Shown one piece after another: positions 45,301 to 56,068 of a stretch of 64,000 nt of DNA (positions within the stretch are counted from its first letter, which is position 1; each line of letters opens with the position of its first letter). This DNA comes from Thermothelomyces thermophilus ATCC 42464 (taxonomy: Eukaryota; Ascomycota; Sordariomycetes; Sordariales; Chaetomiaceae): NCBI RefSeq assembly GCF_000226095.1, contig NC_016473.1:620001-684000 (forward strand), given 5' to 3'. Under the pieces are notes generated by a model. That model was given only the letters and a program-made list of their open reading frames with translations, did no database searches and had not been told where the DNA came from. Position numbers and translations under genes: made by a program.

Positions 45301-46250
45301 ACACGGGGTAAGCCGCCAAACTCGTAAATGGTGCGTTGTCTTGGACCAGCTTGCCTTGGGACGGTTTCTGGCTTGCAGATGCAGGCTTCAAGACGAAACC
45401 TACCAATGCAGACTGGCACTCATGAGTGACGAATTCAAGATCCACATGCCTGGATTCCAGTTTGCAGAGGGCTGTAAGGATTACATGGTATTGTACTGAA
45501 AACATACACTATACTAGGTAGAAAGGGCAAGTACGAAATAACACACTGAGTGTGCCGCCATAGATTCTGCAACTGACGCAGTACGGGTTATACGTAGTGT
45601 ACCTATGAGATTCGGTAGAGAGTGCCGCCTTAGATGCGGCTCTCATGTCATGGGAGTTGCGCGTTCGCTATAACTCCCTAGGTACGCTCTAGCGGTCGAG
45701 GCAAGACAGCTGCTCCTCGAGACGGGTCTCCGTTGGAACTGTCACAGGTCTGGCTGGCATGGAGCAGAAAACCCCCGATTGACCCAATGCATGTGCAAGG
45801 CACTGCAAGGCAGGCAGTTGGGTCCAGTTCTGGCTTCTAGAACCTGAAACTTGGCCGTGCAGTGTCGACTTCATTTTTCAGAAAGACTCCTTCCATAGTA
45901 CCAAGAGGGAAACTGTTGCATGTGACACAAGGCTCGGGTAGAGGCTCGCACCTCGAGGTGAAGAGGTCGGACGTTGGGGGCATGGGATTGAGAGTCGGTG
46001 CGAGGTACCCAAACCACGCAATGCGAAACTTCTTCGAGGTGAATATCACAGGATAAGCTCAAGAAGATACGTGGTGGAGCAATGGAAGACAACAGAGTTA
46101 CGTATGGAGGCCCGAACAACCCCGATGGCACACCCCCGCTACCTGCCTGATGTACGGATTATATATCACTTACTTCAGGCGGGGAGTGCACCCTCTCATG
46201 AACGGCCGAACTCGAGAACGGCCATCAACCGCATGGGCAGAATCTCCCGC

Positions 46251-46292
46251 GACATAGCCCAGGGGGTCAGCGACATAGCCCAGGGGGTCAGC
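46251..46292. repeat. 21-bp tandem duplication
   Basis: Two adjacent exact copies of a 21-bp unit, at 46251-46271 and 46272-46292. A multiple of 3, so any frame through it would gain seven residues. Confidence 0.9.
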
Positions 46293-49200
46293 CGCGAGCG
46301 GAACGGCATCCGGCTCGCGCTTGCCTCTAATAGGTTCGTTATCTTGGGGCTCGCGGCTGACAATTACCTTGCGAGAGAGCACGATTATTCTGTACTCCAT
46401 CGTCCTCCACCCACTGTCGAATTCGAAGAGCGAATGAATGCCCCACTTGCTGTCGCGCCCACAGAGTGGCGTTGATGACCAAATCCATTAAAGACGAAGG
46501 GTCTAATCCGTACATCAGCAGCTTGCCGTCCCTTCAGAAAGCATTTCGCGCCCACCCACACAATTGCGTCCCTATTTGAGCGGAATGATATCCCGCTTTC
46601 CCCATGTTCCAGTCATTTCGCAAATTAATTGGATTTTTTTTATTCTTTTTGGCGCCCAAGCTCACAAAGAAGCCCAAAGCGGGCCTCCTCCGCCTTTTGT
46701 TTTTGATGCTGAGACTGGTATACCGATGTCGTGGGAGCTCGAATGGCTAGCTAGGGTTAAGCAGCGAGGAAAAAAAAGAAAAAAAAAAAAAGGGTTGCTG
46801 GCGTGGCGAGCTGCGATTCCTCGCTTACATTTTCTCTCCCCAATCTTGCCGGGGTCTCGTGGCTCTCTGGCACTGGCCAACGCAATGGTCAGCAAAGCTG
46901 ACCAGACAGACAGCTCACCTCCATCGGCACTGGGGCTGGTCCTTTCGCGCTTCGCTTGCTCCCAGGATGTCTCGGGCCGTCAACTCCCCGGCCTAAGAAA
47001 GCTCATCAACGGTGCACCGCGGCGCAGGCGCGTGGCCTAACTGCAGGTCCCAAGAGCACGCGGAACAGTCGAACGTTGATGCTGTGCCCTCGCCAACTGC
47101 CGCGCCGGCAGCGATGCGGGTGCAGCAGCTGCAGAGAGAACGTGGGTGAAGCGGCGCAGAACCCGTCCGGAAGATCTTGGCTCTCTCCTCCCTGTGCCCT
47201 CCGCGCGCGGCCCATCCACATACACTACAACAGGTAACTAGTTTTCCGGGGCCGCTGCCTTGCTATGCATGACCTTTGAGCCTCAAACCCCACGACATTG
47301 CGGACTCGGGCGATCCAAGTCGACAAAGGATCAACGCCCGGTCAATGACAGCATCGGATACTTTGTGTGCATCCTACACACTTGACTCTCATGGACAACC
47401 AGGTGCAATTCGATATGAGCAACGCAAAGCCGTGCCGCAGTACCGGGCAGAATTTTATCAGGTCATCTAAAAAAGAGCCAGTCTGGGTCAGCCGATATCT
47501 GACACCTCTTGCTTGGGGGGGCGGGGGCCCAGAGATTGTGAGCCAGTCGAAGGCGAGCTCTGAAGCCACACTGGCGATCCTTTCTCGCTTGCCTTGCCCG
47601 CCGTTCATGGCAACATCCGCTCGCACTGTGAGAATCGCAAACACGAGCGCAGAAAAAGCACCTTTCGCAGAGCTTTCCCGCGCCATGCGAAACGGCCCCA
47701 GCCGCTCGTTTTCGCGCCCATGATCCACCTAGTGTACGGAGTACTCGGTGCCCACGCCCTTCCCATATTTAGGACTGAGACCTTTCTGATCGACGCCGCG
47801 TCCTCAGGGCAAAGAGAGGGAAGCATGGACCCCGGAAACAAGTGGCAGAGAGGGTCTCGGCATGCAGGGAACAACAGATCCAGACTTCCCCCCGGCTCGA
47901 CAACACTTGCATGCGGGTCACCAATGCACGGCGGTTAGGTGCGTCCATCTCGAGACCGGCCATTGGGCTGTCCAATCAGAGTCAGATCTGATCGCGCAGA
48001 TATCTGTGGATTGATGGGGAAGGGTGGTTGTTAATTGTGTTTCAGCCGCTTGCTTTGGCAGGCTCAGACGGTGCGCGCCCTAGTCCACACGGCGGGATGA
48101 CCTCGAAGCGCTTCTGACCACTACAGTCGTGTACTGTGTACGGTACACGACCAACAAGCACAACCCCCCCCTTTTTTCTCACCGTTGATGAACCAACGAC
48201 ATGGTCGATAATGATGTGGTATATCATTCGGGGTTCAATGAGACCTCTGAGAGCACCGGAGTCCGCCGCCAGTCTGTCCAATATTCTGCGTATGTACAGG
48301 GCAAGCCAGCGGTTCGCTAATGCAGACTTACTTTTCCGAATCCAGCTCCAGGCCATCCCATCTGAGGATTAAGAAAGAGGAAAACCAAGACCTCAAAGAA
48401 ATGACAGAGAACGTGGCTGTCGTGATAGCGAGTGGTTTTCCTTGTCCGGTTTGTTTGGCTTTATCTTCGGCGCCACCAAAGGCTGTGGGACAAAAACTTG
48501 GGCATCGGCCGCCCAATCAGCATCCACCACGTCTCAAGCTCACACCCACAAAGGGAAGCAGCCTGAGGGGTCGGCCTGGCGGGACAGGCGCTGGCTCTTC
48601 CCGTTCCAAACTTGCCCCGTTCATCCTTCGAACGGAGAAGCGCCAACATGAGCCGTCGTTGTCGTCGGGTTCGGACGGATGTTGCAGCTCGAACAGATCC
48701 CGCACTCCCGAGCAAGCTCTGGGCTTTTTCTTCGGGCTCCAAAAACAAGCTGCTGCGTCGTCTTGCCGCGCATGCCCCTCAGCCCTAGCTACCCACTACA
48801 CTACTCCGTACATTACCCCAGCCCTTCGGGAGGACGACAGGATTATGCACATCATAAGGCATCGCAAACCCTTCTAACATCGGCTTCCTGCGGTTCCTAT
48901 TCGCCAGAAATAAGCTGCACGCGCGGACCGTTTTCCGCCTTACATGAGGGCCAGGATGGGAAAGCGGTGGGTGGCACAAGCATGGGCAGCAGAAGGTTGG
49001 GGGGGGGGGGTAGCGCGCCACCAGGCCTTGAAGTCTCACAGTGCGACCGTTCACTCCCCGCGGGGAGGGAAACGTGTTGTAGTAGGAGTTGTCAGGGTTA
49101 TGTTGGTTGCTCACCGGACTTACCTACCTCGAGTTGCTCAAGCGCAAAAAGAGTTACCCGCAGCGGAGTACAAAGTTCATAGTGTAGTCCGTATCCCGCA

Positions 49201-50149
49201 CACTAGTGTACAGTTGGTGCCGAATCATGAAGAAGTGGCCCCTCCTCCCCTAGAAGTCGCTTCTGTTTCTTGACAACGAGCTGAATTTAGCCTCTTTCAG
49301 CGATATTGAGTTTTCTCTAACAGCTGACGACTAATGTAGTGTAGGGCCCGGGATCAGCATCCCGATCTCGTTACCCGCCGAACCGCTTAGCGTACCCGTA
49401 CTGTACGCGACATCACGACCAGCTGGTTTTGAGCACACTAGTCTAGTCGAATTTGTCTTTTGGCCGGTTCAGTGTCTCAACCGACTTGAATGTCTCAAGA
49501 AACTCCTTACCGAAAGCATCGTTGGCGTCGACGCTTGACAACATACTGACGATGTCAACGGGTACATCTCCCCGAAGGAGCAGGGCTCTGAGATGCCGCA
49601 CTGTGTTGTACATCCTCTTCTCTCTTCACCGCTACTCTTCGGCCCGCTAAACCAACGCCCTCCCCTCTTTGGAGGAGGACCTACCAATGAGAGGTCGCCA
49701 GATTGGGCTTCCCCAACCGTTCTCATTGCCCCAGCCGTGGGTTTCCCGTGGCCCTGGCCTGGATCAACACAAGGCTTCACGGCCTTCAAACAAGTAGTTG
49801 ACTCGAGGAAAGTCTGATTCTTGACCCGGTGATCGTTCAACTTGTTGAAGCTCCAAATGAAGCAACAGCAACAAGGAAGGAATTGTCCGATACCTGAATC
49901 ACTTCTGATGAGCGAACAGCCGAGCTTCTTGGAGAAGGCTGAAGGCTTCTCCTCGAGATGTTACACGAAGCTTTGGACATCCATACCTCGTGACTCGCGG
50001 AGTTACGGGGAAGGCTCAATCCTGTTAGTTAGTTACTCGCCCAGGCTGTCAACACCCAGACCTGAACCAAAAACGGGCCCATCACCGCGGCAGGGTCCAA
50101 GAACAAATAGTGTAGCTCTAATTTTTTGCGCGGTTTGTCTTCGCCCCTT

Positions 50150-50169
50150 CCCCCTTCCCTGGAAGGGGG
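50150..50169. repeat. Perfect 9-bp hairpin of C/T and G/A arms
   Basis: CCCCCTTCC, then CT, then GGAAGGGGG. A similar CCCCTTCCCCCTTCCC word with a purine return arm lies in the cdc14 intron. Confidence 0.85.
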
Positions 50170-51502
50170 TCTGCTGTCCCTCTTATGTTTTGTGAAGAGC
50201 GGCGAGAAAAAAACGCTGGATGGATGGCTTTGCTCTGTGCTTTGTGCGCACTTGGCTTTGGCTGATGGCACCCAAACTCGCTTGCCAAGGCCCCGGGCCC
50301 CCTTGTCGTGGCCCGCGCTTGAGGCCCTGTCAGCATGTTATCGCGGGCGGCCCCGGGACGCTGCGTCAACAGATCATACGGATTACATTCCGCAATTCGG
50401 CGTAAAGTTTACACTACCAACAAGTATGCTACGGATTACATTTTTACACTTAACTATCTACTAGCCCCATTGCCTGGAGGCATCCTGTAGCATCCCGCAG
50501 TAGCGACAGCGAGGGTAGGGTACCTAGGAGTTGCACCTTAGGTACGTACCTTACATTGCTCTGTAGATACACAAGAGCACTCGGGAGATCTTAATGCGCG
50601 GTCTTCTACTACATTCCAGCAAAATAAGTCAAACTTGGAGCACCAAGGAATAATCCGTATTCCGTACATCGGAGCGTGTGTAGCAGCAAGCGCGCGCGCA
50701 GAAGAGCTAATGTCTTGCCATCGGCAAGATCTGGCAAGCGCTGAGCGTAGTATACAAACGTAGCTACATTGTATATACCTTAGAGATGGAGGTAGGTATG
50801 TACTTTCTACATCCCATATACTAGTATTCGTAGCTCATGCAGGATCACAAAGTCGGGAAACAGGAAGGGAAGCCGAGTAGCTCGCTTGGATAGAGCCGCG
50901 GCCGGACCATCACGCATGTTTGGTTGCGATGACACGAGGACAAAGTTTGGTCGGGGCTTATTGTTCGGATTGTTGTACTCGACTAACGAATCCGGACACG
51001 AAAGGCGTAGCACTCCGGTAAGGCAAGTGTGAGTACAACTAACGACTCCGTACCAGGGGGTGGCCATGAAGCGAATCGTCCCCGCTTCCTTCGTCTTCCT
51101 TTTCCCCTCCACGCGGGTCGAGGAGCACATTCAAATAAAGCGAAGAGCCACGACAGCCCACACCTAACTGTGTACTACTACTCAAGCAGTGTAGTATAGT
51201 GTAGCCTTTGTGAGCAAGGCCCACGTACCTTTTGAGATCAATGAAACTGCGGCAAGGGTTGGCTAGCTGCATGGAAGTTTTCCTCGGGAAGGGCCTCCTA
51301 GGTTTCTTCGGAGGAGGAGCAGGTATACACTACGGGGCAGCATGCGCGGCGTGCAGCTGTGGACCAGATCTTCGCTAGCCTTCCGAGATCGTGCACGGCC
51401 TGATTGATCGATCCGTTGGGAAAGTTGGGAAGGGGCCAGGGCAGGGCAGGGCAGGTTAGCAAACCCCCGCGAGGATGAGAAAGGGCAAAAAAAGGGGGCA
51501 TA

Positions 51503-51537
51503 TGTGTGTGTGTGTGTGTGTGTGTGTGTTTGTGTGT
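51503..51537. repeat. GT dinucleotide microsatellite
   Basis: A GT run with a single TT interruption, followed by a T/C-rich stretch. It lies in a spacer. Confidence 0.9.
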
Positions 51538-52336
51538 TGCGTTCAACTTCTGGAATTCCCGTTGCGGCCGTTTGTCCTTTTTTCTCACTCCTCCTTCTTC
51601 CCCTTTTTTGGCATTTTTCTCTCTCCTTTCCCCCAATTTTTTTGTACGTAGCTTTGTGCGTAGATAGGTGTAAGTGTGTTGGTTCTTTCTTCTGTGCGTC
51701 TGAAAGCGGCATGCAGCACACGATCACAGCACTGGGGCCAAACGCAGGCGACACAGCACAACCGAACTGCAAGGCAAAGCAATGCACGGCAACTAGTCGC
51801 TCCGTGGTGCATGGAGTGCATTGATTACAGTAGCAGTCGTGTGCACTGCGCAGTTAGCGTCTCCCCGTGCTTGCTCTGTGTTTTGTTTCTTCTCACAGGG
51901 ATTGTATTGCAAAGGAAATCTATCCGTACTGCGCAGTGTATCCCGAGTACGCTAGCCTCAGAACCCGGTTGCCGAAATTTATCTCCCGATCGTTAATAAT
52001 ACACCAATATCTGACGTTCGACAACCGCAAACACCCATGGTCCCATGATAACTCATATTCAAACCCAGGATGTTTTCTTTTTCTGCGCCCCACGTTGAAT
52101 ATAAACATGGGCGCGGTTCTCGCAAGGTAGGCAAGTCGACAACGGGCGCTTACGGCACACTCGTCCATTTCGGAGTTAATTCCATACCCCGCCGCCGAAT
52201 CCCTGGCAAAATCACTACTTTTGCGCAAACTCACCGAAGCAATTCGGACGGCATTGTCAGATTCCCGTCGAGGGAAGGCATTTATCCCTCTATATCTGTA
52301 GGGTACGTACAATGTGCAAGTATGCTATGCTGCTCT

Positions 52337-52366
52337 GTACACTAGAATGGGCACATTCTAGTGTAC
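52337..52366. repeat. Perfect 13-bp inverted repeat with 4-nt loop
   Basis: GTACACTAGAATG, loop GGCA, CATTCTAGTGTAC. All 13 positions pair. No T run follows on either side, so it does not look like a terminator. It lies in the large gene-poor region. Confidence 0.95.
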
Positions 52367-53853
52367 GTCTTACCTTACACATTCCGTACCTCAGCTGTAT
52401 ATTTGAGAGATGCCCCATCGGCGAAGTCAAGTTGTGGTGACACAGCGAGCCTGCTCCGTTTACTTCGTACTGTACGAATACACTATGGAGCGTAAATGTT
52501 TGGTATGCAAGAAGCTTGGACCCCTCGATGGCTCCTACGGTTCTGCCGTCCCTTCCCATCTTTTCTCGATGCTGACAGAAATCAGATAGTGTACCCCACA
52601 CCCGCGTCGCGGAGAAGGCCGTAAAACGTCGCGAGGCTGGAGACAAGCCGATCAACGAAAAGCTCTGCGATATTTACCGAGCAAGAGTTTTGGGAGGCTG
52701 TATCTCCGCATTCCAAGTAATTCCTGAGACAGATTTCAAAAGAGGAGGTTACAGGAAGAAAAAAACAAAAAGGAGAAGAACCTTCAAGTCCGCCACCAAA
52801 AACGCTCCGCAATTGGTAAGAAGGCATGACATTGGATGAGACGATGATGAGCTCGGCCGTGTTCTCTTCACCGGCTAGGTTCGGGAGGTGGTGGTTGGTG
52901 TTTAGAAATGGAAAGGCGGGGGCTGAGGATGGGCCGAAGGAGGGGGGCGGGAAGCGGGGAGGGGCAAACAGGGACATGGACATGGGCCGAAGATTGGGTG
53001 GGGTGGTGGGGGGCAGGCCCGAGGCAGGGACCAGGCCGCCCCGGTCGGGCGGAGCAGGGCCGGGAGGGATGCAAACCATGGATGGGAAGGTTCAGCACGA
53101 CATTTCTCTGAAGTGGTTCTCTTTCTTTGCTCTCTCACACGAGCTTGCACGTGTATTGTGGTTCCGGACTTCGTAGTGTGTAGTTACACTACTCCGTGCC
53201 AGTAGTTTCTTGTTCGCCTTGGCTGTGCTTACTCCCGCCCTCCGGAATGGTTAAGCGAACCTTGGCGGTGTGTGTGTGTGTGTGTTAGCAGCGGAGAGCG
53301 GGGTCGACAACGCTGCTGACTGGATGACGAAAAGGACCTGAGGGAAGGCGACAAAGGGGGATTGAGGGTTCGGGAAGCCTTTCACCACTGGCCGTCGCCG
53401 GTAACGAGGTTGAACAACGGAGAGAAATTGGCCCCAAGTTAACACATCTACAAGTGCACGACGAATCGCACGGATACACTTCGCACAGGTGGTTACGAAG
53501 TTCATGACGGGAGTACACTATATATGGTATGTACTGTACGTCCTATGGAGCAGACTAGTGTAGCGTCAAAGAGAGGGGCAGCGCACCGCTCCCGGATCTT
53601 CTGCGCTACTGCGCAACGGCAGCACACGCTGTGCATGAACCGCTGTGGCTGGCTGCACGAAGTGCCGCTGGTGGCAGAGACGGCGGCGCAGAACCCACGG
53701 CCCTGCATGCGCGTCTTAGCAACGCCGGTAAATCGTATGTACATACATGCGCAGCACATTTCCCACATGGATCCTCCCCCCCCCCCAATCCAAGGATCGT
53801 CCGTCTACTGCGTGCCTTGCTGCTATGTACGTCGGTAGTGTACCCTATGGACG

Positions 53854-53871
53854 TATGTATGTACATACATA
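53854..53871. repeat. Perfect 18-bp palindrome, second copy
   Basis: TATGTATGTACATACATA, identical to 1502-1519, continuing into further ATACATAC units. Confidence 0.85.
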
Positions 53872-54969
53872 TACATACATACATGTCTTGTCGTCGGCAC
53901 AGCGTGCTGCAAGTGAGTTTAGTTCGACCTCTGCAGTGGATTTTCTCTCAGATCGCGGTTACGAGAGTAACTCGACATCGAGGGGCAGAAGTGCTCCTGC
54001 CCTTTCCGGGCAGTTCCAAGCGAGACCGACCCCGGAAGCACGAGCGCGGCACACCCCATTCTCGAGTCCGGGCGTTATCGGGGACCATGGATGCCACGGC
54101 ATGCGTGGGGAACCTGAGAAAGAGGGAGGGAAACGAGGAACTGGAGAGACAACGAGAAACACCAGGAGGTCGGGTGGGGGGGTTGAACTCGACGTCGATC
54201 AGAGCCGTGTACTCGCAAGAATGTTTCGATTCGAATGTCTCTTTCCCCCGGGGATTTGCAGTGTTTGCCTCGTGCCTTGCCCCGTTTTCTGTCGAAATTA
54301 GAAACAGACAACAAGAGGGTGCCATTGACCCTCCCCAACAGAACGTCCCGAGACGCCGAAAGTTGACGCTACCCTGAGAGGCATCACAGAGCCAGAGCAT
54401 CCTGGATACCCTGCAGAACTTCTCTGTCGGTCGCACACGCCTCCTCTCCTTGGTTCTATAATTACGCTGCATGGAACTATGGAAATATGCCACTGGTCCC
54501 CCGAAACAACACAAGACGTTGGGTATCCTAGTTAGAGGGGAGGACTGGCGAGAATGATCAGGGGCATAGCCTGTCCATGGGGAGCAACGCAAATTACTCC
54601 TTAGAGGGGTTTACCTGCAAACAACTGCGGATTCCTTCAGCATACGGGTTTTTCTTCCACATGGCTAATATTATCCACCTTAGGTTCGAATTCAGGCAAA
54701 AAACGTGTGGAGTGGTGCCTGGCCCTCATGTGACTTCGCGTTGTGTTGGCAGCAGAATGCGAGACGACTGACTGGGTTACGACGCGAGTTGTGCCTTCCA
54801 AGCGCGGTGCTTCCAAACCGCGGTGGAGTCGCCTTAGGGCCACTCCTTCCATTGAACGCTTTCATTGCTGACGCTCTGAATTTGTGAATTTCACCGGCAG
54901 TTTCCCAAGAATTTTCCATCATGATGACATTACCCCGATTTCCTACAACCTCTGTTTCCGCCAAAGTAG

Positions 54970-56068
54970 ATGCCTTCCACGATGCCACCTCCGACGCCAA
55001 AGCTGCCTCTGCCAGCAGAGGCCAGATACAGCCGCACGTTTGACCCGTGGAACTCGGCTTCAACAGGGCACCAGCGTGCCGAGACACGCGGGCCGCATGG
55101 ATGGCGCGAGTCCCGCAACAAAAAGATGAATAGCCAGTTTCGAGCCGGCAACTCGGGCGGCGAACGCATGGCGGACACTGTTGGCGTCGGGTCCGAAGAA
55201 TTTGACGAGCGCCTAGGCATGTTCGTGCCCAAGGAGGTCCGCGCGCGAGCATTGAACAGCGTGGCCGATATGCTACGTAATCCAGGAAGCATGCGGGCTG
55301 CGTCGAAGCCACCTGTCACAAGGCCCTCTGCCACATCATTTGTCTCTCAGCCTGCTCCGGTGCCGGAAGGGGGGCTCGGAAATGCACAAAGTGACGAAGA
55401 CGGGGGCGGTCTGACGGCTGATGAGAAACTCACCGTCGATCGCAAGGCGGAAGACGAGGCGCGCGAGGAGGAGAAGGCAAAGAGGGCGCGGGAGCGCAAG
55501 ATCTTTGATGGGCTGGTCATCTACGTCAACGGCAGCACCTATCCGCTCGTGTCCGACCACAAGCTCAAGCATATGCTTTCGGAGCATGGCGCGCGCATGT
55601 CACTCCACCTCGGCCGCCGCCAAGTTACCCACGTCATTTTGGGGAAGCCGTCCGGCCCGAACGGAGGCGCCGGCGGTGGGCTTGCGGGCGGCAAGCTGGA
55701 GAAGGAGATCAAGCGGGTTGGCGGCTGTGGCATCAAATTTGTCGGTGTGGAATGGTGAGCCCTGTCGTGTTACATCCACCCCTTCCTCTCTTCTCTCTGT
55801 CTCTCTCTGCATTCTTTGTTCCCCTCGGCTTCCCCGTATGTGTCTCAGGCCGCATGGATACTGTGGGAGAACTACTTAGCTAACCGTCCATGGGACGCAA
55901 ACTAGGGTGCTGGAGAGCATCAAGGCCGGCAGGCGACTACCCGAAGCGCGGTTCGCCAACCTCAAAATCGCCTCTCGGCGCCAGCAGAGTGTTCTCGGAG
56001 CCTTCTCGAAGGCCGACGGGAGCGCGCAGCCGTCAGCCGCGGACACCCTGAGACCTGACGCACCCTGA
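54970..56068 (+). CDS. BRCT-domain nuclear protein (Rev1-like BRCT)
   Basis: Two exons, 54970-55754 and 55906-56068, giving 315 aa. The 151-bp intron has GTGAGC and AACTAG, and joins KFVGVEW to VLESIKAGRRLPEARFANL. A basic N-terminus carries GERMADTVGVGSEEFDERLG and VPKEVRARALNSVADMLR. A charged helix (about 145-175) leads into one BRCT domain (about 180-285): IFDGLVIYVNGSTYPLVSDH, LHLGRRQVTHVILGK, a Gly-rich loop, GGCGIKFVGVEWVLESIKAG. The VNG and RxTHVI elements resemble the BRCT of translesion polymerase Rev1, but there is no polymerase domain, so it is a stand-alone BRCT protein. A role in DNA damage tolerance or repair by phosphopeptide or PCNA contact is inference. Start uncertain: ATG 54970, or 54982 four codons later. 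Confidence 0.82.

Larger units (their letters stand above)
45301..54969. other. 9.7-kb gene-poor region
   Basis: I support no gene here. Contents: a 21-bp tandem duplication at 46251-46292; TACGGAGTA at 47735-47743 and its complement at 48802-48810; a protein-like 56-codon frame on the minus strand (49613-49443); a perfect C/T-G/A hairpin at 50150-50169; a GT repeat at 51503-51537; a perfect 13-bp-arm inverted repeat at 52337-52366; and a CATA-rich palindrome at 53854-53871. It could be extended regulatory DNA for stuA, non-coding transcripts, or decayed genes. Confidence 0.45.
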
